Shown one piece after another: positions 7,033 through 15,127 of a DNA stretch of 64,000 nt. The position numbers and the translations under genes were made by a program. Source of the DNA: Goodfellowiella coeruleoviolacea (GTDB lineage: Bacteria > Actinomycetota > Actinomycetes > Mycobacteriales > Pseudonocardiaceae); contig NZ_JAMTCK010000006.1 of NCBI RefSeq assembly GCF_024171785.1, forward strand, positions 124,001 to 188,000, in the 5' to 3' direction. Below the pieces are notes generated by a model. That model was not told the origin of the DNA. It ran no database searches and worked only from the letters and a program-made list of their open reading frames with translations. Positions within the stretch are counted from its first letter, which is position 1. The number at the start of each line of letters is the position of its first letter.

Positions 7033-7946
7033 GGACGACTGACCAATGCTCGCAGGAGAAACGTGGTGTTGGCGGGCCGTTCGGCCAGCCGGCGCAGCAG
7101 GTGGCCGTACCACTGCTCGCCGTAGGGCAGGTGCACCCGCACCTGGTGGCCGGCACTGGCCAGCCGGTGCTGCTCGGCGGGGCACAGCCCGTGGCGGAAC
7201 TGGTGCTCGTAGCTGTCCGGTCGGCGGCCGTGCCACCGCGCCCGCTCGACGGTGATCCGCACGAGCCGGGGGTCGTGCGTGGCGAACACCGGATGACCGC
7301 CGCCGGCGAGCAGAACGTTGGCGCACCGCACGAAGTTCACGGCCACGCCGTGCGCCGGCCCACCCCCGTCGCTCAACCGCACCCGGGCGCCCGCGGCGGC
7401 CAGTGCCCGGCAGTCGTCGAGGGTGCGGTCCAGACCAGCCCGCAGGGTGGTGCCCACCCACGGCCACCGCTGGCGCAGTTCGGCGAGCACGGCCAAACCG
7501 GTGTCGGTGTCCTCGGCGACGTCCACGTCCAGGGTCACGCCGCTGCCGTACCGCGCGGCGGCCGCGCACAACCGGGCGGCGTTGTCCGCGACCAGCCCCC
7601 ACCCGAGTGCCGCCCCCAGCGCGGACAGTCGCGGGCTGATCTCGGCGTGCCCGGCCAAACCCTTGGCGGACAAGCGGTCCAACAGGTTCAGGTGCTCCTG
7701 GACGACCCGCTCGGCCGAGGCGCGGCTGCCGGCGCCGGACCGGTCGGCACCGTGCTCACCGAGGTGGGACAGGGTGACGGTGAACCCGGCCGCGATCAGC
7801 TGACCGGCGATGGTGACCGCGTCGGCGGCACCCTCCCCGGCCAGGAACCGGGGCACCAGTTCCTCGCGCACCAGTGGACTGGACGCCAACCGCTGCACGG
7901 CGTCCCTGCCAGCCACGGCGAGGACCAGTGCGTGCAACGGTTTCAC
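7029..7946 (-). CDS. Proline dehydrogenase family protein (divergent)
   Basis: 305 residues with the PRODH TIM-barrel pattern. The C-terminal motif PYGEQWYGHLLRRLAERPAN keeps the paired Arg residues that bind proline, and YEHQFRHGL corresponds to the family FExQxLxG. The strand that normally reads RLVKGAY is RLSDGGGP here, so a conserved Lys is lost; catalysis should be tested. If active it oxidises proline to P5C with FAD, opposite in direction to nearby ProC. It is cotranscribed with the thioesterase (4-nt overlap). The GTG start has TACAGT 7 nt upstream and no Shine-Dalgarno, pointing to a leaderless mRNA. Confidence 0.8.
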   Translation of the reverse strand: MKPLHALVLAVAGRDAVQRLASSPLVREELVPRFLAGEGAADAVTIAGQLIAAGFTVTLSHLGEHGADRSGAGSRASAERVVQEHLNLLDRLSAKGLAGHAEISPRLSALGAALGWGLVADNAARLCAAAARYGSGVTLDVDVAEDTDTGLAVLAELRQRWPWVGTTLRAGLDRTLDDCRALAAAGARVRLSDGGGPAHGVAVNFVRCANVLLAGGGHPVFATHDPRLVRITVERARWHGRRPDSYEHQFRHGLCPAEQHRLASAGHQVRVHLPYGEQWYGHLLRRLAERPANTTFLLRALVSRP

Positions 7947-7953
7947 GGGAGTG

Positions 7954-7959
7954 ACTGTA
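7954..7959 (-). promoter_or_regulatory. -10 box of leaderless proline dehydrogenase-like transcript
   Basis: TACAGT on the minus strand, seven nucleotides before the GTG. The 109-bp gap upstream also contains a GCCGG/CCGGC hairpin near 8050-8062 at the end of the isomerase gene. Confidence 0.55.
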
Positions 7960-8055
7960 CGGGCCGACGGGTGCGGCCAACACGGTTACCCCGGGGAAGT
8001 TGATCAATGCCCAGGTCGGCTCGGGCGGCCGGACAGCGCGCCGACCGCCCGCCGG

Positions 8056-8868
8056 CTACCGGCCGGGGCGCAGGTGCAGGCGGGCGAACAGCAGGGCTTC
8101 GGCCAGCATCTCGGCCCGTTCGTCCGCTCCCCTGGCCCGCCGGGTGTTGACCTCCAGCACGACCTGGCCGGCGAACCCGTCACGCACCAGTGCCTCGCAC
8201 ACCTGCGCGCACGGCTGGTTTCCCCGACCCGGCACCAGGTGCTCGTCCTTGGCCGCGCCCGAGCCGTCGGCCAGGTGCACGTGGGTGAGGCCGCCGCCCA
8301 TCCGCTTGGCCAGTTCCAGCGCGTCCACGCCAGCGGCGGCCGTGTGCGACAGGTCCAGGGTGTAGTGGGCGAAGCCGACGTCGGTCGGGTCGATGGACGG
8401 CCGGAACGCGGACACCCGCACCGCCCGGTCCCGGCCCAGCGGCCGCACCGGGAACATGTTCTCCACCGCCACCTCGACGTCGCCGTCCGCCTCCAGCTCC
8501 CCGACCAGGTCGGCGAACCCCTCGGCGTAGCGGCGCTGCCAGCGGAACGGCGGGTGCACCACCACCGTGCGCGCCGACAGCTGCCGCGCCACCACCACGC
8601 TGCGCCGCAACCGGTCGACCGGGTCCGGCGACCACACCCGCTGCGTGATCAGCAGACACGGCGAGTGCACCGCCAGCACGGGCACGCCGTACCGCTGCGC
8701 CAACCGGTCCAGCGCGCCGACGTCCTGGCTGATCGGGTCGGCCCACACCATCACCTCGACGCCGTCGTAGCCCAGCTCGGCCGCCAGCTGGAAGGCGTGC
8801 GCGGCCGGGCGCGGCCACACCGACGCGGTGGACAGGCCGATGGGCACGGTCGGGTTGCTGTCCACCAC
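8056..8868 (-). CDS. Sugar phosphate isomerase/epimerase-like TIM-barrel protein
   Basis: 270 residues of the AP endonuclease 2/xylose isomerase-like family. Metal-ligand segments sit on successive strands: VAVENMF (Glu), YTLDLSH (Asp/His), THVHLAD (His) and VVLEVN (Glu). This set normally binds divalent metal for isomerase or endonuclease chemistry; the substrate is unknown. Orthologous in position to Rv0498. GTG is the first codon directly after the TAG of the upstream membrane-protein gene, so the two are almost certainly cotranscribed. Confidence 0.8.
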   Translation of the reverse strand: MVDSNPTVPIGLSTASVWPRPAAHAFQLAAELGYDGVEVMVWADPISQDVGALDRLAQRYGVPVLAVHSPCLLITQRVWSPDPVDRLRRSVVVARQLSARTVVVHPPFRWQRRYAEGFADLVGELEADGDVEVAVENMFPVRPLGRDRAVRVSAFRPSIDPTDVGFAHYTLDLSHTAAAGVDALELAKRMGGGLTHVHLADGSGAAKDEHLVPGRGNQPCAQVCEALVRDGFAGQVVLEVNTRRARGADERAEMLAEALLFARLHLRPGR

Positions 8869-10239
8869 CTACTGGCCCACCAACAGCAGTGCGGCCGGGG
8901 AGACCGTGACGATCAGCCCCACGAACACGGTGAGCACGATGGTCTGCACGTCGTCGCTGCGCCGGATCTTGCGGACCACGATCACCAGGCACACCACCAC
9001 GGCCAGGGCCGCGACCAGGGCGGCGGCCGGCAGGGTGCGCCACAGCCACTGGAAGACCAGCCACAGCCCGGCACCGCCGACCACGCCGGCCGCGAGCTGG
9101 CCGATCATCGCCAGCCACTCCTTGACCGGGGAACGGGCCGCGCTCGCCTCGGCGTCCTCGTCCTCGACGTCTCCGACGTCCTCGGTGACCCCGGCGTCGG
9201 CGTCGATGTCGGGGTCGACAGCGCCACTGTCCGGTTCGGCGCCGGGCCCGCGGTCAGCGGTCTGGTGCCCGCCGAACCCCGCGTCGCCGAACCCCGGGCC
9301 GCCAGCCCCCGGGCCGTCGAACCCGGTGCCGGCCGGCGTGTCGTGGTCCGGGTAGTCGGCGAAGTCCTCGCCGGTGTCGGGCCCGGCCGGCTCGTCCGCG
9401 ACAAGGGGCGTGCCGTGCGCCTGGGTGAGTTCCTGGTCGTCGACTTCCAGCCCCAGCTGGTGCGGACCGGTGAACCAGTCGTCACTGGTCACCTCCTGCG
9501 GCCGGGCCGGAGGCACGGGCGGGCGCTGGCCCAGCCCGGCGGGTGGCTCGCCACGGCGCGCCAGGCCGACCGGCGGATCCTCGGGCCCGTAGGCGTCATC
9601 GCGGTCGTCGACGACCGGGATCTGTTCGGTGACCGGATCCGGCCGCACCGGATCCGACCGCACCGGGTTCGGCCGGGGCGGGAAGTCCTGGATCGGCGGC
9701 ACCTGCGTGGTGTCCGCGGCCGGGTCGATCGGCGGCGGCCCCAGCCGCCGGCTCGGCTCGGACCGCTCCGGCGGAACCGGGGCGGCCGGCTGGAAGTAGC
9801 CGGTCGGCGGGCCCGCCGGCGGCCCGGCCGGCGGAACCCGGGTCGACCCTGGTCGGGGACTGCCGTACGGCGCGCCCGGGGGCTGCTGCGCCGGGCCTGG
9901 CTCGTCCTCGGGTGCGGGCAGGTAGCGGCCGGACAGGCCACCACCCACCGGGCCGGTGCCCGTGGGCGGGCCCGCCACCGGCGGTCCGGGCACCGGGCGG
10001 CCCGGCCCCGGCGGCGCCTCGCTGATCGGCTCGTGCACACCCGGCTCGTCGCGCACCGGCAGGAACCGTCCGGTGTCGGAGACCACCCGGTCGATGATGG
10101 CCTGCGGTGCGGTGTCGGTCGCATCGTCCGCGCGCCGGCGTCGACGACGCGGCTTGGCCGGGTCCGAGCCGCCGCCGTGCTGGGCGAGCAGCTCCGCCAC
10201 GGTGCGCTGGGTGCGCTCCGACCCGTCGTCTCGACTCAT
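8869..10239 (-). CDS. Proline-rich protein with C-terminal membrane segments (Rv0497-like)
   Basis: 456 residues. An N-terminal helix RTVAELLAQHG and basic RRRRRR stretch are followed by ~300 residues of Pro/Gly/Asp-rich disordered sequence. The C-terminal ~90 residues hold three hydrophobic segments (GQLAAGVVGGAGLWLVFQWLW, AALVAALAVVVCLVIVV, IVLTVFVGLIVTVSPAALLL). Topology: long cytoplasmic tail plus small membrane domain. Position matches Rv0497 between ppx and the isomerase gene. Two start codons 9 nt apart are possible (GTG 10248, ATG 10239); I take the ATG in front of SRDDGSERTQRTV. Function is not established. Confidence 0.78.
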   Translation of the reverse strand: MSRDDGSERTQRTVAELLAQHGGGSDPAKPRRRRRRADDATDTAPQAIIDRVVSDTGRFLPVRDEPGVHEPISEAPPGPGRPVPGPPVAGPPTGTGPVGGGLSGRYLPAPEDEPGPAQQPPGAPYGSPRPGSTRVPPAGPPAGPPTGYFQPAAPVPPERSEPSRRLGPPPIDPAADTTQVPPIQDFPPRPNPVRSDPVRPDPVTEQIPVVDDRDDAYGPEDPPVGLARRGEPPAGLGQRPPVPPARPQEVTSDDWFTGPHQLGLEVDDQELTQAHGTPLVADEPAGPDTGEDFADYPDHDTPAGTGFDGPGAGGPGFGDAGFGGHQTADRGPGAEPDSGAVDPDIDADAGVTEDVGDVEDEDAEASAARSPVKEWLAMIGQLAAGVVGGAGLWLVFQWLWRTLPAAALVAALAVVVCLVIVVRKIRRSDDVQTIVLTVFVGLIVTVSPAALLLVGQ

Positions 10240-10263
10240 CACTTCCACCGTGCCCCGTGCCGG

Positions 10264-10380
10264 CCCGCCTGGCCCTGCCAGACGAACCGTGCCAGTCCAG
10301 CTCCCGCCTGGCCCTGCCAGACGACCTGTGCCAACTCAGCTCCCGCCTGGCCCTGCCAGACGATCCGCGCCACAACCCGG
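10264..10380. repeat. 39-bp tandem repeat, type 1, three units
   Basis: Three units start at 10264, 10303 and 10342. Each begins CCCGCCTGGCCCTGCCAGACG and diverges in the second half. The core CTGGC-CCT-GCCAG is an inverted repeat able to form a small hairpin. The array lies in the ~575-bp gap between the ppx and Rv0497-like genes and shares its 39-bp period with the array 130 bp away. Confidence 0.88.
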
Positions 10381-10510
10381 TTGTCTCGGCCCGTGGTGTC
10401 CTGGGCCATGCGGGACCCCCTTCCCGTTCGCTCGCTCGGCTCCGCGCTCGGTCCGCTCCTCGGTCGGTGTCGCTCAGGCCCTCGCCCGCGCCGCCGACCA
10501 GGCGACCTGC

Positions 10511-10786
10511 GCCGTTCCAGCTCTCGACCGGCTGCGCCAGTCAAACTGCGTTGCTCCAGCTCCCGACCAGCCACGCCGGCCGAACCGCGTCGCTCCAGCT
10601 CCTGCCCAACCCATCGGCCAGACAAACCGCGTCGTTCCAGCTCCCGACCGGCTACGCCGGCCGAACTGCGTTGCTCCAGCTCCCGACCGGCTACGCCGGC
10701 CGAACTGCGTTGCTCCAGCTCCCGACCGGCTACGCCGGTCGAACTGCGTCGTTCCAGCTCCCGACCGGCTACGCCGGTCGATCCGC
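10511..10786. repeat. 39-bp tandem repeat, type 2, about seven units
   Basis: Seven units, one of them 42 bp, with shared CCAGCTCCCGACCGGCTACG followed by CCGGCCGAACTGCGT. CCGGC-TAC-GCCGG is the same 5-bp stem/3-nt loop design as in the type 1 array. The first units are degenerate and the last four nearly identical, which suggests recent expansion at the ppx side. All frames are open because 39 is divisible by three, but no codon pattern or start signal supports a gene. Confidence 0.88.
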
Positions 10787-10815
10787 GATCGCTGCCATCT
10801 CGCTGTGGTCGAATG

Positions 10816-11769
10816 TCAGCCCGACCAATCAGTGTGGTCTGCCGCGTCAGTCTGGTCCAGCCGCGCAAGGATGACACCCTCCCGTAGTGCCCACGGGCAG
10901 ATCTCCAACTGCCTGAGTGACATCGCCCGCATCGCGGCCTCGGCCACCAGTGCCCCGGCCACCAGCTGGTGCGCTCGACTCGCACTGACCCCCTCCAACT
11001 CGGCCAGGTCCGCGGCGGACATCCGGGTGATGAAGGCGATCAGCTGCCGCAGGCCGCTGTCGGTGAGCACCCGGGTGGCCCGGGGGCCGGCCGACGACGG
11101 CGCCGCACCGGTGAGCCTGGCCAGCGTACGAAACGTCTTGGACGTGGCCACCGAACGGTCCGGCCGGCCCGCCGCCCGCACCTGCTCGGCCACGGGCGCG
11201 AGCTGGTCGTCCAGCCACTCGGCGGTCTCGGTGACCGCCTGCTTGGTCGGCGGGTCGCTGACCAGGCGGGTCCTGGTCAGCCGGCCGGCGCCCAGCGGCA
11301 GGGAACAAGCCAGGTCCGGGTCCTCGTCGCGACCGAGGGCGATCTCCAGTGAGCCGCCGCCGATGTCGAGCAGCAGCAGGCGCCCCGCCGACCACCCGTA
11401 CCAGCGGCGGGCCGCCAGGAACGTGTGCCTGGCCTCGTCCTCGCCGGAGAGCACCCGCAGCCGCACCCCGGTCTCCTCGCGCACCCGGTCCAGCACGGCG
11501 CCGGCGTTGGTCGCCTCGCGCACCGCCGAGGTGGCGAACCCCATCAGCTCGTCGCAGCCCAGCCTGGTCGCGGCGGCCGAGGCCGAGGCGACGGCACGGA
11601 CCAGCCGGTCGGCGCCGGACGAGGTCAGCCGCCCGTCGCCGTCGATCTGCTCGGCCAGGCGCAGCACGGACTTCTCCGACCGCATCGGCGTCGGGTGGGC
11701 ACCCCGATGCGCGTCCACCACCAGCAGGTGGACGGTGTTCGACCCCACGTCAAGCACCCCTAGGCGCAC
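10816..11769 (-). CDS. Ppx/GppA family phosphatase (exopolyphosphatase)
   Basis: 317 residues of the ASKHA-fold Ppx/GppA family, which hydrolyse polyphosphate or pppGpp. Motifs: phosphate-1 loop LDVGSNTVHLLVVD, ATSAVREA, and phosphate-2 loop LLDIGGGSLEIAL. Single-domain length is typical of short actinobacterial Ppx; Rv0496, its positional equivalent, is reported as an exopolyphosphatase. The GTG start has TACCGT at 11777-11782 seven nt upstream, consistent with leaderless initiation. Adjacent to regX3 on the same strand, fitting a phosphate-related neighbourhood. Confidence 0.88.
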   Translation of the reverse strand: MRLGVLDVGSNTVHLLVVDAHRGAHPTPMRSEKSVLRLAEQIDGDGRLTSSGADRLVRAVASASAAATRLGCDELMGFATSAVREATNAGAVLDRVREETGVRLRVLSGEDEARHTFLAARRWYGWSAGRLLLLDIGGGSLEIALGRDEDPDLACSLPLGAGRLTRTRLVSDPPTKQAVTETAEWLDDQLAPVAEQVRAAGRPDRSVATSKTFRTLARLTGAAPSSAGPRATRVLTDSGLRQLIAFITRMSAADLAELEGVSASRAHQLVAGALVAEAAMRAMSLRQLEICPWALREGVILARLDQTDAADHTDWSG

Positions 11770-11842
11770 GCCGTGAACGGTACCCGTCCGGACTGAGTGT
11801 CCGGGGTCACTGTACCGGCCGCACCCGGCTGGTCGCGGCGCG

Positions 11843-12523
11843 TCAGGCCTCGAACTTGTAGCCCAGCCCGCGCACGGTCACCAGGTGCTTGGGCAGCGAC
11901 GGGTCCGGCTCGATCTTCGACCGCAGCCGCTTGACGTGCACGTCCAGCGTCTTGGTGTCGCCGACGTAGTCCGCGCCCCACACCCGGTCGATCAGCTGCC
12001 CCCTGGTCAGCACCCGCCCCACGTTGCGCAGCAGGTACTCCAGCAGGTCGAACTCCTTGAGCGGCAGGCTCACGTCCTGGCCGGCCACGGACACCACGTG
12101 CCGCTCCACGTCCATCCGCACCGGGCCCGCGGCCAGCACCTGCGGGGCCAGTTCCTCGGCCTCGCCACCGCGCCGCAGCACCGCCCTGATCCGGGCGATC
12201 AGCTCGCGCGCCGAGTACGGCTTGGTCACGTAGTCGTCGGCACCCAGTTCCAGGCCGACCACCTTGTCGATCTCGCTGTCCCGCGCCGTCACCATGATCA
12301 CCGGAACGGTCGAGCGCTGGCGCAGCGCCTTGCACACGTCGGTGCCGCTCATGCCGGGCAGCATCAGGTCGAGCAGGACGATGTCGGCGCCGTTGTGGTC
12401 GAACTCCTCCAGCGCCTGCTGGCCGTCGGTGGCCACCGCTGTGGTGAACCCCTCCTTGCGCAGCAGGAAAGCCAGCGGGTCGGCGAAGGACTCCTCGTCC
12501 TCGACGATGAGCACCCTGGTCAC
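11843..12523 (-). CDS. regX3: Response regulator RegX3
   Basis: 226-residue OmpR/PhoB-type regulator. Receiver domain with acidic pocket VEDEE, phospho-acceptor Asp52 in VLLDLMLPG, and switch Lys in VTKPYSA; C-terminal winged helix with LLEYLLRNVGRVLTRGQL and DVHVKRLRSK. In mycobacteria RegX3 controls the phosphate starvation response. GTG start overlaps the senX3 stop as GTGA. Operon order senX3-regX3 matches Rv0490-Rv0491. Confidence 0.95.
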   Translation of the reverse strand: MTRVLIVEDEESFADPLAFLLRKEGFTTAVATDGQQALEEFDHNGADIVLLDLMLPGMSGTDVCKALRQRSTVPVIMVTARDSEIDKVVGLELGADDYVTKPYSARELIARIRAVLRRGGEAEELAPQVLAAGPVRMDVERHVVSVAGQDVSLPLKEFDLLEYLLRNVGRVLTRGQLIDRVWGADYVGDTKTLDVHVKRLRSKIEPDPSLPKHLVTVRGLGYKFEA

Positions 12524-13890
12524 GGTGTTCCTCCCTGATCAGTGCGGTAACCGGCACCGCGTGTCACCCCGGGGCCACCGCCGTGGCCGAGTTGTGCGTG
12601 CCCCACCAGCGCGGCCACACCGGTCGGGGCCACGCCGGTCGGGGCCGGTCCGGACTGGGCTGGTCCGGCGGGGGCTGGTCCGACGGGGGCTGGTCCGACG
12701 GGGTCTGCGCCGTCGTCGACGACGGTGAGCGGCGGCACCGCCTCCGGTGCCGTGGCCGTCGGGCCCTGGCCGTCCTGGCCGCGGTGGGTGGGCAGGCACA
12801 CGGTGAACGTGGACCCGGTGCCCGGCTCGCTCCACAACCGCACCTGGCCGCCGTGGTTGGCCACCACGTGCTTGACGATGGCCAGCCCCAGCCCGGTGCC
12901 GCCGGTGGCCCGCGAGCGCGCCTTGTCCACCCGGTAGAACCGCTCGAACACGCGCTGCTGCTGGTCCTTGGCGATGCCGATGCCCCGGTCGGTCACGGAG
13001 ATCTCCACGAAGCCGTCGACCTCGCGCCGACTGATCGAGACCGGGCTGCCCGCCGGCGAGTACGCCACGGCGTTGTCCAGCAGGTTGCTCAGCGCGGTGA
13101 TCAGCAGCGGCTGGTCCCCCTCGACCACCAGGCCGCTGGGGCCGTCGGTGGAGATCTCGATGCCGGCCGACTCCGCGGCCAGCCGGGACCGGCCCAGCGC
13201 CTCGCTGATCACGGTGTCCACCTCGACCGCGGCCAGCTCGGGCAGCTTCTCCGCGCCCTGCAGCCGGGACAGCGCGATCAGCTCGGTGACCAGGGTGCCG
13301 AGCCGGGTGGCCTCGTGCAGGATCTTGCTGCTGAACCGGCGCACCTCGACCGGGTCGTCTGAGGCGTCCAGCACGGCCTCGGCCAGCAGCGCCAGCGCGC
13401 CCACCGGGGTCTTCAGCTCGTGGCTGACGTTGGCCACGAAGTCCCGGCGGATGGCCTCCAGCCGCACCGCGTCGGACTCGTCGGCCGCGTCGACCACGGT
13501 GAAGCCCTCGGTGAGCGGACGCACCTCGGCCTGCACGGCCTCGGGCGTCCGTCCCCGGCCGGTCTCCATCGGCGCCAGGTCCACCTGCACTGGTTCGCCG
13601 CTGGCCCGGACCATCTCGGCGGCCTTGCGCGCCCTGGGGTCGGGCTGGTTGTTGCGCACCACGCCCAGCTCGTCGGCGCGCGGGTTGTGCAGCACCACGT
13701 CGCCGAACCTGTTCAGCACCGCGATCCCGTTGTGCGAGGTGTGCACCACGCGCTGGACGAGGTCGGCGACGGTGAGGACGGACGAGCGGCGAGCGGATCG
13801 TCGCGCTGAGTAGTGGCCAACGAGAAAGCCAACAGCCGCGCCGACCAGCCCGACGGCGATCGACAGGGCGAAGTAGCCCGCTGCGGTCAC
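12520..13890 (-). CDS. senX3: Sensor histidine kinase SenX3
   Basis: 456 residues: one N-terminal membrane segment (7-27), a PAS-like region (~48-135), the H box VSHELKTPV with His157, and the HATPase domain with N box (LSNLLDNAVAYS), DRGIGI and TGLGLAIVKH. It phosphorylates RegX3. The C-terminal ~70 residues are an added VGPAP/AGPAQ/TGVAP pentapeptide repeat followed by a Gly-rich end. I start at GTG 13890 (TAAGYFALS), as in the M. tuberculosis protein; TACCAT lies 6 nt before it, so the message may be leaderless. A PHO-box-like site is further upstream. Confidence 0.93.
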   Translation of the reverse strand: MTAAGYFALSIAVGLVGAAVGFLVGHYSARRSARRSSVLTVADLVQRVVHTSHNGIAVLNRFGDVVLHNPRADELGVVRNNQPDPRARKAAEMVRASGEPVQVDLAPMETGRGRTPEAVQAEVRPLTEGFTVVDAADESDAVRLEAIRRDFVANVSHELKTPVGALALLAEAVLDASDDPVEVRRFSSKILHEATRLGTLVTELIALSRLQGAEKLPELAAVEVDTVISEALGRSRLAAESAGIEISTDGPSGLVVEGDQPLLITALSNLLDNAVAYSPAGSPVSISRREVDGFVEISVTDRGIGIAKDQQQRVFERFYRVDKARSRATGGTGLGLAIVKHVVANHGGQVRLWSEPGTGSTFTVCLPTHRGQDGQGPTATAPEAVPPLTVVDDGADPVGPAPVGPAPAGPAQSGPAPTGVAPTGVAALVGHAQLGHGGGPGVTRGAGYRTDQGGTP

Positions 13891-13996
13891 GGCCGCATGG
13901 TATGCGGGGAATAACCCCTGCCGGCTACCCCTCGGGCGGCAACCGTGATGGCAGTGACACCACAACCGGGCAATTGCCACGTGACGTTACCCAGCC

Positions 13997-14018
13997 GGTC
14001 ATTGTGTGTTCACCCAAA
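13997..14018. promoter_or_regulatory. Candidate PHO box upstream of senX3
   Basis: Two adjacent 11-bp units, GGTCATTGTGT and GTTCACCCAAA, share the G-TCA start of the actinobacterial PHO-box direct repeat. The site is about 107 bp upstream of the senX3 start in an unusually AT-rich spot. RegX3 binding would give autoregulation, known in mycobacteria; here it is a motif match only. Confidence 0.4.
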
Positions 14019-14087
14019 TGCATGATCCGCGAACCACCGGTTGGTCTCCCGGTGGACAGCGGTCCGACACCGGCTGGTCGCGGCCGG

Positions 14088-15086
14088 TTAGCCGAGCGGC
14101 GCCAACTCCGCCCGGTCACGCTCGGTGAGCACGATGCCGGCGGCGGCCACGTTCTCCGCCAGGTGGTCCGGTGCCGCCGTGCCCGGGATGGCCAGCGTGG
14201 TGGGGGTCTGGTCGAGCAGCCACGCCAGCGCGATCTGCGCGACGCTGGCGCCGTGCCGGTCGGCCACGGCCACCACCCTGGGGTCGTTGATCAGCTCGTG
14301 CCCGCCGAGCGGGAAGAACGGCACGTAGGCGATGCCCTGCTCGGCGCAGGCCGCCACCAGTTCGGGGTGGTCGCGGTGGGCCAGGTTGAAGTAGTTCTGC
14401 ACGGCCGCCACCGGCGCGATCCGCTGGGCCTCGGCGAACTGGGCCGGGTTGACGTTGCTGACGCCCAGGTGGCGGATCAGGCCCTGCTCACGCAGGCCGG
14501 CCAGCACCTCGAAGCGCTCGGCCAGCGACTCGTCGCTGAACTCCAGGCCGCCGACCCGCAGGTAGACCAGGTCGAGCCGGTCCAGCCCCAGCTGGTCCAG
14601 GTTGCGTTCGACCTGGGCGGGCAGTTCGGCCGCGCTGGCCTCGCGCTGCCAGTTGCCGTCCGGACCGCGCGCCGGACCGACCTTGGTGGCGATCACCAGG
14701 TCGTCGGCGTACGGGTGCAGGGCCTCCCGGATCAGGTCGTTGGCGAACAGCTGTTCGCAGAAGTAGAAGTCGGCGGTGTCGATGTGGTTGACACCCAGTT
14801 CGACGGCCCTGGCCAGCACGGCCAGCGCGGTGTCCCGGTCGCCGGCCGGCCCGGTCCAGGACCGCCCGGGCAGCCGCATGGCGCCGAAGCCCACCCGGGC
14901 CACCCGCAGGTCACCGCCCAGCAGGTGGAAGCCGGCGGCAGCGGCGGGGGTGGTGGACGCGGTGCTGTTCGTCGCAGCGCTGTTCGTCGCAGCGCTGTTC
15001 GTCGCAGCGCTGTTCGTCGCAGCGCTGTTCGTCGCGGTGCTGTTCGTCGCGGTGCTGTTCGTCGCGGTGCTGTTCGTCGCGGTCAT
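14088..15086 (-). CDS. Aldo/keto reductase, YdbC/PdxI-like
   Basis: NADPH-dependent oxidoreductase of the AKR barrel fold. Catalytic Asp and Tyr are in HIDTADFYF and Lys in VIATKVG, but the usual catalytic His strand (LxLH) reads DLVYLRVGG. E. coli YdbC/PdxI (pyridoxal reductase) has a similar LRV strand, so this subgroup is the likely relative; vitamin B6 as substrate is only a suggestion. The cofactor-binding C-terminus has AIPGTAAPDHLAEN. Residues 2-45 are nine TNSTA/TNSAA repeats that precede the domain; the true start could lie after them, as ATG 15086 has a weak ribosome site. Divergent from the LuxR-type regulator. Confidence 0.82.
   Translation of the reverse strand: MTATNSTATNSTATNSTATNSAATNSAATNSAATNSAATNSTASTTPAAAAGFHLLGGDLRVARVGFGAMRLPGRSWTGPAGDRDTALAVLARAVELGVNHIDTADFYFCEQLFANDLIREALHPYADDLVIATKVGPARGPDGNWQREASAAELPAQVERNLDQLGLDRLDLVYLRVGGLEFSDESLAERFEVLAGLREQGLIRHLGVSNVNPAQFAEAQRIAPVAAVQNYFNLAHRDHPELVAACAEQGIAYVPFFPLGGHELINDPRVVAVADRHGASVAQIALAWLLDQTPTTLAIPGTAAPDHLAENVAAAGIVLTERDRAELAPLG
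14958..15083 (-). repeat. 15-bp tandem repeat at the aldo/keto reductase N-terminus
   Basis: Eight to nine nearly identical 15-bp units (plus-strand core GCTGTTCGTCGC followed by AGC or GGT). They read TNSTA or TNSAA in the protein frame. Two unit variants occur in blocks (three GGT then four AGC), as expected from unequal duplication. Confidence 0.88.
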
Positions 15087-15127
15087 GGGGCCCAGCCTGG
15101 CGAGCGCCCCCGGCCGGCGCCGCCGAC

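Noticed and set aside
10264-10786. CRISPR array
   Set aside because: Units are directly tandem without unique spacers, contain diverged copies and there are no cas genes.
7810-10887. A very long plus-strand open frame of about 1,000 codons
   Set aside because: It is antisense to the isomerase and membrane-protein genes and the 39-bp arrays; composition is Arg/Pro/Ser/His-rich with no domain, the usual shadow of high-GC genes.
10239-10985. Minus-strand frame encoding 13-residue repeats across the 39-bp arrays
   Set aside because: Frames stay open because 39 is a multiple of three; it overlaps ppx, lacks a ribosome site and shows no third-position pattern, so the arrays are treated as non-coding.
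13891-13980. Thirty-residue N-terminal extension of SenX3
   Set aside because: Homologues begin directly before the membrane segment and the extension covers the predicted -10 region.
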